Positions 36,999 through 52,700 of a DNA stretch of 64,000 nucleotides are shown here, piece by piece; the first letter of the stretch is position 1, and every line of letters begins with the position of its first letter. Origin of the DNA: Chamaecrista fasciculata (taxonomy: Eukaryota > Streptophyta > Magnoliopsida > Fabales > Fabaceae); assembly GCA_003254925.1 (NCBI GenBank), contig QANZ01042616.1:147566-211565 (forward strand). The letters run 5' to 3'. Under the pieces are notes generated by a model, which was not told the DNA's origin, searched no databases, and saw nothing but the letters and a program-made list of their open reading frames with translations. The translations under genes were made by a program, and so were the position numbers.

Positions 36999-38380
36999 AT
37001 GGCAGTGGAAGCAACAATGGTGTATAATATGAATCCTGTTCATCATCAGGAATACCCATTTTCTAGAGATCTCTATCCTAATTACAATAATAATGTCTCT
37101 AAACAAGAAGTGGATTCTCATTTTCTCGACACCCAAACACCCTACTCTTATGCCTACATTAATCATCATTTTGATGATATTCATCAACCACATGTAGCTA
37201 CAGATTGGAATCATATTTGGTGTTCTTCTTCTCCTCCTCTGCCTCAATTGGATTTGGATATTGTCTCCAATGATCATACTATTCCAGAAATTCCAATAAT
37301 ATCTTCTTCTTCTTTATCTCTCAATCATGAGCAGCATCATAGTAGTATATCACCATCAGCATCAGCATCACCCCATAATTTGAATTTGGTGGATATCTCA
37401 AACTCAAACTGTAATAGGACTCCAAAGAGACGCAGAGGGAAAGCCAGAAAGAACAAGGAGGAAATGGAAACTCAGAGGATGACTCACATTGCAGTGGAGC
37501 GCAATCGTAGGAAGCAAATGAATGATTATCTCTCTCTTCTTCGTTCCCTCATGCCTCCTTCCTATGTCCAAAGAGTGAGTTAGTTCCTCTCCACTTCTTC
37601 CTTTTTTACTTTTTCTTAATTGTGAATAATTACTTGTTAATTATACTTATGTTGGGTGGTGTAGGGTGATCAAGCATCTATAATAGGAGGGGCAATTAAT
37701 TTTGTGAAGGAGCTAGAGCAGAGATTGCAGTTCCTTGGGGCACACAATCACAAGAAGAAATGTAAAAAAGAAGAAAAAGAAGAAGAAGAAGAAGAGGAAG
37801 AAGAAGGGTGTATTGAAACCCCAAGAATGCCCTTCTCAGAGTTCTTCAGCTTTCCCCAGTATTCAATGATGTCGTCATCATCAATGGGAGATCAGAAGAA
37901 TGAGGTTAATAATGACAATTATAATTATAATAATGCAGCAACAGTTGAAGTTGGAGTTGGAGACATAGAAGTGACAATGGTGGAAAGCCATGCAAATGTG
38001 AAGATAAGGTCAAAGAAGAGGCCAAAGCAATTGTTGAATATAGTCTCTGCTTTGCACTCTATGCATCTCACTATCTTGCATCTCAATCTCACTACCACTT
38101 CTGATTTTGTCCTCTATTCTATCTCCCTCAAGGTATACTTACATTCTTAATTAATTTCCATCTCTCAACTTAATTAAATAGATTTAATCATATAATATAT
38201 ATATATATATTTATATATGGATGATTAATGATTATACCCATGCCATGCATGCAGATAGAAGAAGAATGCAAACTGGGATCAGTGGATGAAATAGCAGCAG
38301 CTCTACACCAAATGTTGCAAAGGATTCAACACCACTCTTCTTCTCCAATGCTCAATAATCAACATCCCAACTTTAACTAA
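36999..38380 (+). CDS. bHLH96: bHLH transcription factor, bHLH94/bHLH96 type
   Basis: Three exons, 36999-37574, 37665-38132 and 38255-38380, join without phase shift to give 389 aa. I start at the ATG in GGATGGCAGTGG, because codons further upstream are read from (TA)n and (GA)n repeats. The N-terminal half is Ser/His/Asn-rich and probably disordered. Basic residues [15 protein letters not shown] lead into the bHLH (about 160-215) with H163, E167 and R171, the E-box-reading residues, and helix 2 in [18 protein letters not shown]. The intron lies exactly in the loop. A (GAA)n tract encodes a run of nine Glu near residue 235. The C-terminal 90 residues ([19 protein letters not shown] onward) look like the ACT-like dimerisation fold of this subgroup (Ia, with SPCH, MUTE and FAMA). 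A nuclear DNA-binding role follows from the family. The exact paralogue is uncertain. Confidence 0.9.
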
Positions 38381-41300
38381 TCCTAATTAATTAATTAATT
38401 AATTAATTGCCTCCAATGTTACTAGTTAATGGCTATCTATCTCCTGTTTCTTCTTCTACTTGTCCAAGTGGTACCTAATTAATTATTGCAAATGCTGTTC
38501 CTTCCTAGCTCCTTTTGTTGATGCTAGTAGCTAGTGATGGTGCCTTAATTCAAAACCATGTGGGCTCCTTGGAGGAAGTTTTTGGTTTATTCAATTATAT
38601 ATATTCCCTCTCATCTCATCTATAATTAATGTCTTTCTTCTTTTTCGTATGAGCGAGGCTCTGCTATCATTAATAATTAATCACTATATAATATATATCT
38701 CTATTTTGCTTATCAGTTGAGTCACACTCACACATATTTTACATTTATACCTTCTATATATATTCTTGTTTTCATCATCATCATTTCACTACTCTCTTGT
38801 GTGTGTATGTATGTTTGGGAAGCCTGAGACTGATACAAAAGCTTTACAACACTCGAGTGTTTCTTTTTGGAAGAAGCAATTTTAGGTTTCTAATCTAATA
38901 GTACATCGATATTATATTCTTTGGCTTTTCATTACTTTAAAATTTAACTTCACCCCTTGCAAAGTAGATAAATTAATGTTAAATTATTTAATGTAGCAGC
39001 ACAATTTATGTCGATTCATTTTTTGAAACTTATCTTTTAAGTGATTAAGCAAGCTAAAACGAATGCGAATAAAAAACAATAAAAAATTGTGTTTAATAAA
39101 AAGAAAACGATTGAATGCAATAAAAATAAAAAAGCAATAATCAATAAAAAATAACTTATATTAAGTTCCTTATCAAGTTCCTCAAACAGATATTGTAGAA
39201 GATAATAATATCTGTTTATTTTATCGAGTATCTTAACGATTGCCCTGCACCACGACAAGTGCCCGTAAGGATGACTGTAATGTACAAAGAGGCGTGTTTG
39301 AAAAACAAGCAATAATACCTTCTTTACTTTCTGCCTCTAGAATTATACCATTTTTATTTAGAGTAAGCTATAATTTAATTTTTAAAATATATACACATTG
39401 ATAATTTAATTTTTAGAACTCTAATTTGTGAGAATAAGAAGTTTTATGACTTTAGATTGTAATGTATAAATTGAACTTTTAAGGATTGAGTATTCTTTTC
39501 AGAAATTAATTTATATTTTTTATTTTATGACCCTATGACCCTAAGGGCACATGTTACAAGAACCCATATTTAAAAGAGGCAGAGGCAAATGATTAGCACA
39601 TTGAAGGTAAAATAATGGGTCCATGAAGTTGTATGGTGTTAGATGTGGAATCCCAAGGTGAAAGAAAAATTGATATGTGGTGGGTTTATTTTATCGAGTA
39701 TGTTCAAGAACAGAATGAAAAGAATAAAGTTATGTATTCAAACTATAAATTGTTAAAAGCAGAAACCTTTTATATTGTTGTTAATTAGCCTTTTGGACAA
39801 AGTTTTGTTGTGTAATTTGAGTAAGCAAAAAGAGTAACTTGTGCAGGTGAAAAAGTCATAGATCACCATTCACCATTCATGTGTATTGGAGTTTGAATTG
39901 AAGCTACTAACAACCTGATTAATTACTGCTTTAAGAGTCTTGCATGCAATTGCATCTTTTGAAATATGCAGACGCCATTTCCTTTTTGAGTTAGACCATA
40001 ATGCAAAATTTGAGTTTTGATATGAGATGTAATGGATTATGAACTAATAAGACAATGATACGTAGAAGTCTAGAAGAGTTAGTTATATGTAAATAGTTGT
40101 GTAACTCCATACACGATTTTGATTGGTTAAGAACATTATTATTATTTTTATTATTTTTTAGCATTAAATTATATCAATGGCTATAATTATGCCACATCAG
40201 TAATTATATCTCATGTCAAGAATCAAACTTTGCATCTTAGATTAACCCTTTTGTTTTTGACAGATCTGGTGAGATACTGGTGTTTATTTCATCTAAACTT
40301 TTTTTTTAAAAAAAATAAATATGCATAGGCCTTTCAACATTCCACCATGGTTTCATTCTTTTGAGGTACTCAAAAGAGTATTAATAAAGACAGAATAAGT
40401 TTTGTAATGGTCAATAAAACTTCAGCTATTAATTAATATTAAATTAGAAGGGTACTGCTGCTTATTTAGGCCAAACTACACAAACCCAGAAAAGTAGCCA
40501 AAAGTTACCAGTTTTGCAGGGAAAGTCGTAACAAAGTTGATTCTGCAACCTACAATTTTTTAGAGGTAACAAAATAGAAAATACCTACCAGTTTCTAACC
40601 TATCCAACTTTAAATTAATGTTGGTGACTGTGTGGCTCTGTGTATATATATATAATTATATATATTTCATTGTATTATATATATATATATTATATCATTG
40701 TCATCATCAGTTACATTGTAGCATTCACAAAGTAATTCATGTTAGAAGAAGCATCTTGCACAAATAGCTAGTCTGCTAAAATATAAATCTGTTATGTAAA
40801 ATATTACTTATAGAGGATTTCAATTTCTTCCCTCTTGCTTTCAATTAGGGATCTATACATACGTATAAAATTATACAGCTAGAGCTAGCAAGTGTCAGTA
40901 ATTGCAATGCAAATTAGCCACTTTTAAGTATTATTAGAAAGAGGAACACAACTCTGCAATCAAAACAAATGGTTAAACAAGCAAGTTAGTAAAACCTAGG
41001 TGTTCACTGTCAAAAGTTAACTTTTGTTTACAGTTATGCTCTTTATATACATACATATAGCAGACAGACTAATACCTAATGGATATATATATATATATAT
41101 ATATGTTGGTTTTGAAGTAAGAAGAAAAGAAAGAAGACTAGTGTGTACTGTAGTGATGGGCATGGACATAAAGGAAAGTGTAAGAGTGTGGGAGGGAGAA
41201 AAAGATAAGATTGATGATTGTGTGATAATGTGGTTTGCATGTTGAAGACTACTATTTGGGTTTGGAGAAATATAATATGATATAATATAATATATATTAA

Positions 41301-43757
41301 AAAATTGGAGGTTGAGGGGTAGGTCCCCTCCCTTGAGGGTTGAGGTATCCCTATATATTTTTATAATGTCAGATTTCACATGAATCACAGAAGGCTCTAA
41401 CACTACACACAAGACTGGTTTTGGTCTTGAAGAAAGCTCCAGTACTCCTGCATGTCTTTTGTTTTTAGAAGATTCCAACTTCTACGCCCACATTCATGCA
41501 CACAACCCAACCCTAGCTAATTTGTTTTTATCTTCTTGTTCTCTTCTGGGAGACATCACTTTTCCTAGATTCCAATCCCAAATTCTCTCTCTCTCTCTCT
41601 CTGCTTACTCCAATTTTAATCTTTTTTTTGGTAGGAACTCCAAATTTAAATTACCTCCTGTAAAAGGAAGAGGATATTATCCATCCTAATAATACTATTG
41701 CCAAGTTCTACTTATGAGTTATGCCAAGACATGCATATTGGAGTGTGTTTGCAGCCCTTAGGAAATAAGAAATGTAGGAACAAAAGGAAGATGCAAGTAT
41801 GCAAATATATATAGGAATAGCAGGAATTATTAGAACAAAGCAAAAGAAGGACTTAGACGCTGGATACACAATGACACTAACCCCTAAACAGGAAATGATA
41901 TATAAAAGCAAAAAAAGAGTATTAATAATTGAAGCAAGCAAAATGAATGTGACTGTACCCTCTTTATATAGGTTGGTCCACATGAGACACTATTCTATGG
42001 CTTTTAAGGTCAGTATCACAATTCATTATTCGCTTTTTAATATTACATATTAAAAGAATCGTCTAGCGGTCTACGAATATAATTGGACAATGGGTGGGAA
42101 TTAAATAAAGGAATACGATGTGATTCCCAGTATAAGGATCAAATGGGCAAGAGGCCCACAAAAAAAACTCAAGCTGGTCCAGATAATTACACTTTTTCTG
42201 AGATAAGATCCCATAAATAATTGGGCCAGAACTCCATTTCTTTCCGTCGGACACTTTAGTACCATCGACCGACAGACAAAACTTGAATTGCCATTTATCA
42301 GAATAAAAGTGAATGCTTTGTTGCTCACACTTAATTTCAATTATTCACATGAGATTCTAAACGTACCAAAAGAAAGCTACTTACTTAAAATGATCAATAA
42401 TAATAATAAATATAAGCCAGTAATAAAGTTATATTGATTGAACGACATAACACAAAAATGACAAAAACTCACTGCTGTAAGCAGAAAGGCGTATGCTTTT
42501 GCGAATCTAAAAAAAAAAGTGTGACTGTTACTCTTTGCTTTGTTGTATCAATGTGTCATCATTTGTCCCACTGAACACCCAAAAGCAAAGGTCAGAATTT
42601 TCCACACGAAACTCCATTCCGTGTCGGCACTGTAATTATTTTCCTCTACATTATAATCGTTATTTACTTATTTATATATTTCCTCTTCTCAAGTAATAAT
42701 AAGCCTTGGTTTATACAATTCAATATTTTATATAAAGCCCATGAATTTTTAAAAAGGGAAAATCTATGAAAAAACACTATAGCTATAGCACATCAATTTT
42801 TAGTTGTTGAATTTTTTTTTTATCTTGAAATTTATGTAATAAATATTATTAATATTTATTGCATAAATCTCAAAACAAAAAAGTAATGTGTTATAGCTAT
42901 CTAACTTTTTCTAACAAAACCCTTTTAAAAGTGGTTTATAGTTCATAGTCTAAAGACGTTTTCCAGATTGAATTACACACACACATCATATCAAAATGGA
43001 ACGTCGTCTTTAATTCTATATTCCCAGAGTCCTATTCGAATATATAGTTTACATTGTGAATGTTAGATCTTTTCCTTTGAAAGCCCATACAAAGTTAAAA
43101 GGATGATGTAAAACATATTCATGTTGCATATATAGCTCTTTCTGTTAATTTACTCGACAAAAGAAAAAACCTTTCAGAAGTTTTCAGAGGAAAACAGGGA
43201 TACAAAATTACCCATTGCTCTTATTGATAGGAAAAAGGAGGTAAAGCACGTTTAATTAGAAATCATACTTCAAGATTTTGCAAGGAAAGACAGATTTATT
43301 GTTGAGGAAAGAAATTTGCAGCAATAATCGTGTGCTTACAGAAATGACAAGCCAGCAATTTCCACTCGCTTCCAGCTGCAAACGGGAAAAAAATGAAAAG
43401 AAAATTAGAAATTACGGAAAATAGTGGTGCTGTTTGATGCCCTCAATAGTATAGTATATGAATGATAATATTTTCAATGTCATACTCAAGTCTTTTATAA
43501 GAAGATTTTCAACTACATAAGAAGTCAGGATACCCACATAAAAACGCTAGAGGAAGAGACTAGAGTGAGGAAAATTGGAATATGTTTGCATGGCGTTGGG
43601 AAGGGGCTAACTAAAAGAAAGAAGGTAGATTTCTGATGTTTTGTGTTCGAACCAAGCTGTGTATAAACAAAACTTTATTAATAGAAATAAAATCTACTTC
43701 AATAAAATTTATGCTGTCGGTTAAAAAAAGAAAAAGAAGGAACATAGTACACACCTT
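38381..43757. other. Intergenic DNA without a recognised gene
   Basis: Includes the bHLH 3' flank and, at the right, the 3' UTR side of the aminotransferase-like gene. The phrase TTATTTTATCGAGTAT occurs at about 39216 and again at about 39687. A 153-codon minus-strand frame at 41017-41478 runs through a (TA)n repeat and lacks any motif. Confidence 0.45.
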
Positions 43758-46700
43758 TCAAGTCTCCTGGTAGGTGGGTATAGGTACACCAGACTGCTCC
43801 GTCAATTTTTTATAAGCAGCTTGTAATCTTTTAGTCACTGGCCCCACTTCTCCATTGCCAATTATGCGACCATCAACCTTCACAACCTGTAGGACATATC
43901 CAAATAAGTTGGCGCTTTAGAAATATTTATATGCTAAAAGTTCAACGAAACTCGGTGAACCATCAGATTCCTGTCATGGTGATACCAGCAAATGGCAAGA
44001 ACCCTAAGTAAGCCAGATGAGTGAGTGATGGTGATGGGCACTTTTTGAAATTTAAGGAGCAAATGGATTAAAGGTTTGAGAAATTCTAAGGTTGACTCGG
44101 TTTATCAATCTTAAGTGCTCAAGTAATAACTATATAAAAAAGCCACATACTTTTAAAGAAGCTTGTCTTTGAAATGCTTATATGTCTAAATGATTTGCTT
44201 AAATTACTTGAGAATTTCTAGCTTTTGTGACCACTTAATGAATTAGGAGGCTGAGTTGGAGTTGCGTCCCTATCGTCAGTTCAATGGGCCATGACAAGGA
44301 AATCAGATTTCTGGTGTTGACTAGAGTAAAAAGTTTGGCCATGTTGACTAGAGTCAATTAACATTCTTTAGTGGTTATACATCTGAAGAATTGATAATGG
44401 AGCGAATTCAGTAAAAATGTACATGCACACCCAGGGGCAGAGAAAATCATAAACGTAGTAATTCATCATATTATATAGCAAAACTTCATTCAGACAAATC
44501 TCAGTTGACAAGATATAAAGCACTTACTGGGCTTAGTTCTCCCATTGTTCCTGTCGTCCATATCTGCAAGGAAGCCTTCTAGTTATAACTCAATATAAAT
44601 CTAAAAGCACCAAAGTTTTTTTTCTTTTTTTTCTTTTTAAATAAACTAATAATAATAAAAGAGAAATTAATTCTTGTGAGGTCTAATAAGTGGGTTTCAA
44701 GAGCAGTAGTAGTAGTAGAGCTACTGAAAGCAAGGGGCAAAAGTTTAAAATGCCAAGCATATTCATCCTAAAATTGAGTCAAGAACTCTTTACCCAGAAA
44801 TAAAAAACTAAAATAAATTCCTCATCTGGGACAAATTTTTAATTTAACTGGGTATTACTGGTCAGCCTACAAAGTTGAAAAAGCAATTAACTAAGTTACT
44901 AGGATACATGTAAAATATAGTATTATCTTCAAATTTGATCCCAAAATCTTTGTGCCAAGACATCTCATAGTGCTGCGAATGTTTTTCCATATTTGCAAAT
45001 TACAACAAAATTAAGTTGTCTGTATATACAGCACCGCAGCAAGACACCCAGAAATAAAAAAGAAAACAGAGAAGATTTAGCATATATTCTGAAATTATAA
45101 ATGTCGGATATTGACCTCGTCTGCAGTATGTACTTCTGATAGACTGATTCTCCGCTCCTCTAATATTAGCTTCTCCGCCACCACAAGATCCATGACCTAG
45201 ATAAGGAAACAGCTCAATCTCATGAATGCCAAAATACCCTAAATCAATAATAAAACATACTCCAGAATTCAATGGTTAGAAAATTTATAATTAAATATCT
45301 TTTGAATGGAATTATAAAATTAAAACCTATTTTCTAATTATCAATCTATTTATGCCAACAAAAGATACCCGTACTAGTAAATATAAGATGCCGTTTAAGG
45401 GTAGTACAATTGAAATTGAACTTTAATTCTTACCATGGTTCCCTGCAAATATGCTACACTATATCTGAATATCATGGCATTTGAAAGATTAAAACCGAAG
45501 ATTTCATATGGCACTTTTTTTTTTTTTATTTAAATGTAATCCCTAAGAGGCTAAGACCCTAATCCCCACACAAAACTACATAATCTTATTGCTTTCTAAA
45601 TTTTGAGTTTATCAGTCATCCATATTAAACATCTGTATCTGTGATTCATCTCTTCCAGTGCTACTTTGTCTCTATTAAAGCTAGGCTTACTACTTTAGCG
45701 GTGTATATATAAACAAAAAATGGCATAATAAACCATGTGAATTTACACAACTTACAGTTGCCCGTGTAATACCAGGCAGGCAGTAATCGGCATGAGGTGT
45801 CAAAACACGGCCCTTTTTGACAATGAACTGCACAAAGTAGATCACTATTTTAGTCTAGGTATTTCTAATCCTTGCATGCAATCTATCATTCTCAGTTCTA
45901 GAGATTCACACCACAAAAGAAATAGATAAGAATATGTCACCTTCTGAGACAGCAAGTTAAAGATGAACCTACACCTTATACACTATACTGTAGAAGATTA
46001 TTTATATTGTTTAAGCCATGCAATAAATTGACTAATTTGTCTTCATTTTAAAGTTATCTACTCTGGCTTTATGTTTCTCTCATCAAAGTAGCGAACAAGA
46101 CTCTTAAGAACCATTTCCTGCTGCCTTGCAAGCCCTAGCATATAATCAGCCAATGAGGAACAAAGACTCCTCTGACAGTTAAGGAAACGTCAAGGACTTA
46201 CCATGTTAGTTGCATTGGTTTCAGATAAATAACCATCTTTGTCAAGCATGATTGCATCATCTGCCTTTGCATTATTGCCCTCAATCTGCACCAACATTTT
46301 TGTGACTTTTATTAGAAATAACCTTAAGAATGAGAGTACATAAATTTGATAAGATATCTTGAAACACAGTTCTCAATAATGCTGTTATTGGATACTCAAA
46401 TTATCCACTGCAGTAATGAGACATCCACGTGTATCTTTAACATCCACTAAATCAAACTCCTCCACCATCGGGAACACATTAGGATGATTAACAGAAACTG
46501 CATGTTTTTCCTACGAAAGAAATCCATATTTCTATTTTGATATTACTCTAAAACTCCTCTGAATTTTCCCCATGCTTGTTTCATAAAGAAAGATTCAACA
46601 TAATCGAGATTGATATCACCTTGAGGATTAACCTATCTGGATTTGAGATTTGCTAAACAAAAATCTTTGCCTAATAGTAGATAATCCAACAGTACAATGC

Positions 46701-49700
46701 TGTCAAAATACCTGGGATAATTACATGTAAAATATTCACAAGGAGAATAGGAAATACCTTTGCTAGTATATTATTGAGGAGGTTATTGTGATGAATCTTC
46801 GAATCCAAATTCTGGTGAGAATACAAGAAAAAAGGGGAGAAGAGAAAGTCAACAGAAGTAAAGCAGCATGTGTCAACTAGACAGAGAATTTGAATTCAAC
46901 GACAATGTTGTCATTGAATGGTCCGTATTCTTTAACAACTATCACAATGAGAATAGAAGAAAAAACGTTGGATGTTAATTGTTATATGACATGATATGGG
47001 AGTTCTTTTACTTCCTATTGACTCAGAAATAATTAAAGATACTCTCTTCTTTTATAACAAGTATAAAAATCAGAAACTCACATTAGGTGAATTACGGCGT
47101 GTTGTAGCAGTCACAAGTACTATACCATGAGTATTATCATACACAGGGGGCTTCCATTCTGCAAGCACTGCATATTTGAAGTAGCACTAATGGTTATATA
47201 AAGTAGCCCATTCATTTGAGAAGCAGCCACTTTGGGATCAAAAGAAGAAACTGTAAAGAGAATAAAAACGCAACTTCTTAAAGGGTAAGATAAACCCAAA
47301 TGAGAATTAACCAAAAATAAAATAAAAAACAGAAAAGGTGCAAAAGTCCCGAAAAGATCATAACTGCAATATACTTGACAATTCGTTTTGCATATTTGGA
47401 AGAAAAGATGAAAGCATTTGGTTTAACTCTAAATGTATGAGGCAATACTTCCACATTTAATAGGATCAAAGAAGCTGCTCACATTAGAAAGTCTAGTCCA
47501 ACGAATAGTTCAATCAACTGCCACCTATATATATGTATATAAAACCAAATAGATACACAAAGCAAAATTGAACTGCATTATTCCGTAAAAGAATTCAAAT
47601 AGATACAGAAAGAATCCTTTTAACTATAACAATTATAAGACCAATTTCGTTGTCATGAGGTGCTGGGGTAGAAACTTACCAATTAATGTACATCCATATC
47701 GATTGAATGCTGGGCTCATCCCAGAAGTAACCTATACAGTATAGGTATAATTTTACATCACTTCAAAGATATGTTTGTACTAAAAGTTACATAAGATAAA
47801 AAGGCTTTATAAATTGAATGGAAAAAAGATATAAAATATTGTATTAAAAATTTGAAACATAGACTATCATTCAGCTCATCACATATTTTACATCAGGTTC
47901 CTTCATTACCCATAACAACAGAAAAAAGTAACTAACAGCACAGGCTTACAGTTCTATCAGCCTTATAACAATTTCACCATTTTCTATGTCATTGAAAATT
48001 AAATTTAGAAAAAGAGTGAGTAAAACCTTTTTCCCTCGCGTCAGAGAAAGCCGTATGTGAGAGTCGTCAAACATCCCATTCCTAATTAAAGTTCTGAAGA
48101 TCGCTTCCTTGATCTGTGATTTTTCGGAACTATCATATTACAATGAATCAACCAAGATCCAGTATCATCACACATACTATTGGATAGAAGAGAGGCCACA
48201 CTTCAATTAATACTTAAAAGATGAACTGAACAAACTCACCTCTTCACGGGTTGGAACATTTTCAAAAGCCAAGGCTTTTGCTGAATCAAACATCCTGATG
48301 TGAAGCATGGCATGTCAGATCACCAACAATGATGGAGTTCAAATGCATTTTCAAAAGATTTGATATAATATATGATCTTCAAGTTTAGTTGAACTTAAGT
48401 TACTTCCTTAGAGAAGATTTCATGTCTTATCTAATAGTTATATCTGAAGAGAGTTAAGTTAAATGGAAGTTTCTTTCACAAATGAATGCGTGAAGTAGAA
48501 GCTAAGGTGAAGAACAAATAAGCGGAAGTCTATCTAAATTGAATCTTAGAACTCTGTAAGTGTGAACATAAATGCATTAACCTGCATATCTTAACAAATA
48601 GTTAATTACCGGTTACTATCTCAAAATTCCAAGGCTAGCAAATAGCTCTCCGTCTCTAATATTATTACACCAATACTGTTATTTAATTTATTCTTTCAAA
48701 ACGTTAATAAATAAGATGTCAGGCATCAGGCATCGACATATTAGGTTATCAGTAACACTACCTGTCTAGATGTTCCTCAAGCTTAAAAATCTTTCCATTG
48801 TACACCCGAAGACCCTCCCAAACTGAATCACCTCCTTGAACAACTGAATCAAAAACAGAGACCTGACAGATGACAGGGGAACTGTTAAAAAATCATGAAT
48901 GTGTGTGCAAATAATATAAATTAGAACTTACAATCTACTGACTACAGACATTAAAGTGTTGTCCAAACCTTTGCACTCTCACGTGGCACAATCTCATCAC
49001 CAACCCAAGCAAGAAGTTTTGCATTCGCAGGAACTGGAAGATCAGGTGGGGGTAAGGGAGGGCTCAGGAGGGATGACTTCTTCTTCACATGGCGCCGAAG
49101 CAAATTGTAGAGGGGTAGACTTAGCTCCAGCAACTCATAATGGGAAAAGGGAAATGGCTGAAAGCGGGATAAGAACAGAGCATAAATTCCAGTCTAGTAC
49201 CTTATATTACCTACAAATAATGTCTAAGCCTTCTTCAAATGAAGTGACTGAGATTCTTTGCAACAAAGCTGACATGGACCAAAACAACAAACCACATACC
49301 TGAGGATACTTCCTCGCTTGCTTAAAACCTGTAGACTTATGTACAGATTTATACCACCAAGGGGCCCACAAGCCATCGATTGGTTTTGGACCTGCTTCCC
49401 ACCTGTCATGTTGAAATTGTCAGCTTGTAATGCAAGCATGTAAAATAGTTGTAGCAGGAGAGCAATTAAATACATTGTTGCATGTATACCACCAAATTGT
49501 AACCTAAAAGAATGGCTTAACAAAATTTTGCAATTACTAAATATCTCAAAAATAATAAACTGTCAAACTGATGATGACTAAAAAGGACTAAAAAAAGAAC
49601 AAGACAAGAAAAAGAACAAGACAAGGTCTGGGACATAAAAAAAAATATACATACTTGAGCATTGCAGGCTGAAAAGGAATGCCCAAATCATCACAAAGGC

Positions 49701-52700
49701 CACGTAGAACAGCCTGCAAATCAACAAAATCATGATATTGATGCAGGAAAGATAAAATTTAGGGTCTCTACTAAATTTAGCATTCTAGCTCTTATGACCA
49801 ACATGTAAAAATGAAATAGAAGCAGACGAATATCATTTACTTAAAAAAATTTAGTTATAAGAATGCCTAATGATGAACATATTAACAGAAAAGTGTTAGT
49901 TAGATGTAAATGATGCTTAATTATTTTTGGCGAACTTCCGAATATGATATGCAAAACCATTAATTGAATCAAGAGACTAGATAAGATGTATTTTCACTCA
50001 ACATCATCCAAATTAAGATATTCAAAAATAGATTACGATTGCAGTGATACAAGAGAAGCTTGTTATTGCTCTAATAACTTTAATACAACATCAATATAGA
50101 GAACTAAGCAATTCTAGGTCAATGGGTTACATGAAATATTATTCATGCTTTATTCATTGATAATAATCAACCATCTTCAAAGAGTACCTCAGGATCTTCT
50201 TGAAGTTCTGCAGCATCAATAACAGGTGGTGGCTTTCCCCTCTCAGAAAGCTCGTTGTATATAGAAACAAGCTCTGCCAAACCCAACTCAAAAAAGGATG
50301 GAGGCACAACCTTGTCAAAGGATGGCTACACACAAGACCAAGTGAAGCATACAAGAAACGTGAGCAGTGAACACAGTTAACTAGTTGAGTCAATTGAAAG
50401 TCTGAAATCGCTAATACCAATACTTTCAAAATCTTTTAAGCATAACATAAGCATGAGGCTCATGGGCTTCAACACTAGTCAACATTATGCTGCACAGACT
50501 TGTGGATTTAGAGATAAATGAGAAATAAACGAAAGACATCTTACCAAAATGTCAAGCGGATTTCTTATCAGAATAAAGTGCTTTCCTTTCCTCATTAGAT
50601 CATCTGTCAAACCTTGTAGACGTTGTTTTGCAATATGCTGTAGACAATGAAGTAATGGTAAAACATGAAAATAAATTATAGAGGGGGTCATTTTTCACCC
50701 AAGCATCATGGTCTTTCTCAAGAACCTTTACAAGTTATTCAGTAAACGAATGCATATGGTGCAACAAATAGGGAGACAATAACTGTTATAATAAATTAAG
50801 ACTAGAGAAGATATTTGTCAAGACTAAAGTGAACATATATGGTCCTCGTAGAAGATGTATTTAAGCAAAAATATAGGTTTGATTACTGAAAACAGAATAT
50901 TGAGATACTTAATGTGATAAATTACTTCAATCAGTAACAATTTCAAACCAGACAAAATATCTGCAAGAAACTGCACATCTTCTGTATCTATAATAATGCA
51001 AGTGTTCTTTCCTAATTGCATATCTTGAAAGAGATGTCTTTTCACCTTACAAAATTTGTACTTCTTACTTCCCGGACCATAAATGATGTTCTTTATAATT
51101 TTGTTTCCATCAGATTCCTGTTACAAATGAAACATCAACATTTCAATATTGAGCAAAGGGAGGAAATTTACACATGAATTGCATGCATAGAAATTTCTTC
51201 AGTAATACGAAGTATGGACCTGACAAGTTAAGAAAAACAACTTGATTTTTATCACAGAAAATTACTAATTAAATCAACTCTAGGCAAGATTATGTAGGAT
51301 CATTGAATGCTGTTTAAACAATAAGAAGCAGAAAAAACTCCTCGGTTAACTTTTCATATTTCTTTCATACGAAAATATATTAAAATAAGTCAATATACTG
51401 TAGTCATAATCATACATACACGAGAATCAAGTCAATTCTTTTCAACAGGTGTTACGACATAAAAAAGGCGACTATAAGATCAAGGTTATTCTATACTAGA
51501 CATACCATTTTGGATAGTAGCTCCTCCCTGTAGGGTCTGTCAAGACCTGTTACTTGGAGGAAGTTTCCATAAAGGGGCTCATCAAGCACTTCCATGTCAT
51601 CCCTCTAGATTAACATGAAATGATTTACAGATAAGCACAACGTCAATATGCAAGGAAGCAACCGAGTTTTTATCAGCTCATAGGTAAGCAAAAATGTATC
51701 GACATATTATTATGAATGGACCAAAAGGAAAAAAAAAAAGCTCTGATTCTGTCTCTGCATGGGAATGTGTTTACTGCTAAACTGATACTGACGCAGCAAA
51801 ACTGCAACATGAGCATACCAAAACATAACGAACATCAAAATCTCTATTGGTCCCTAAACTATTTTTCGTTCTGTTCTGGTCCAAAGTTTTTAATTTGTTC
51901 CACTGTTAGTCCTTATTATGATTCTGTTTGATCTCTACCGTCATCTCTTATCTAGACAACTAATTTAGACGATTTCTCTTTCATACGTACGTGTTCCAAT
52001 TAGTTAAATGGAAAAAAGAAAAATAAATATTGGTGTGGCAATCTCATTCTTCGATGAGTATTGTGAGGAGAGGTAGTGTTAGCTATTGCGGTGAAATAAC
52101 AGGATATTTATTTTTCAAGGATTTGACATGAACGTTAAAAGCTAAAAATAGAAAGAGGCAACAACGAACTTCAGACACATCCATTTAAGTGCCTATACAA
52201 ATTATACACTATTCCTGACGTAGAAACAATTTGGGAGGGAAGTAAAATTCAATCTGAAAACAAGGTTTTCATTTTGTTCTCTTTTAATCAGTTAATCTAC
52301 AATTGCAATCCCCTATAGAGAACAATCAATAACTCTGTCAGCAGAAAAACAACACTTGTCTTAACTATATAACAGTATTGTCAATTAATCCGCTAGTTCC
52401 CAGTTCTCAGTATCCAAACACTGATTCCGAGGAGCAAACACTTTTAACAGATTTACTAATTACTACACTTTGGACGGCTAAACACGGACTAAGCGACACC
52501 GTGAAAGGTTACGAATTCCCAAAATTTTTCAATTTAGAAAAACGAAGATCAATCTCGAACAAGAAGTACGGAGAGACATGTCCAAATTAAGCAGCAATAG
52601 AAAGTAGAAACAGTAGATAAGTTTTGAACAAAAAAGGAAACAGATGATACCTGAGCAAAAGAGTACATGAGACTAGTGCTGAGAGATCTAGGAGCAGACC

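Noticed and set aside
41405..41470. AAGAAAGCTCCAG stretch considered as a miR396-like sequence
   Set aside because: Only a short core resembles miR396 and no complementary arm is present within 200 bases.
41017..41478. 153-codon minus-strand frame
   Set aside because: It passes through a (TA)n repeat (IYIYIY), has no recognisable domain and no splice-supported continuation.
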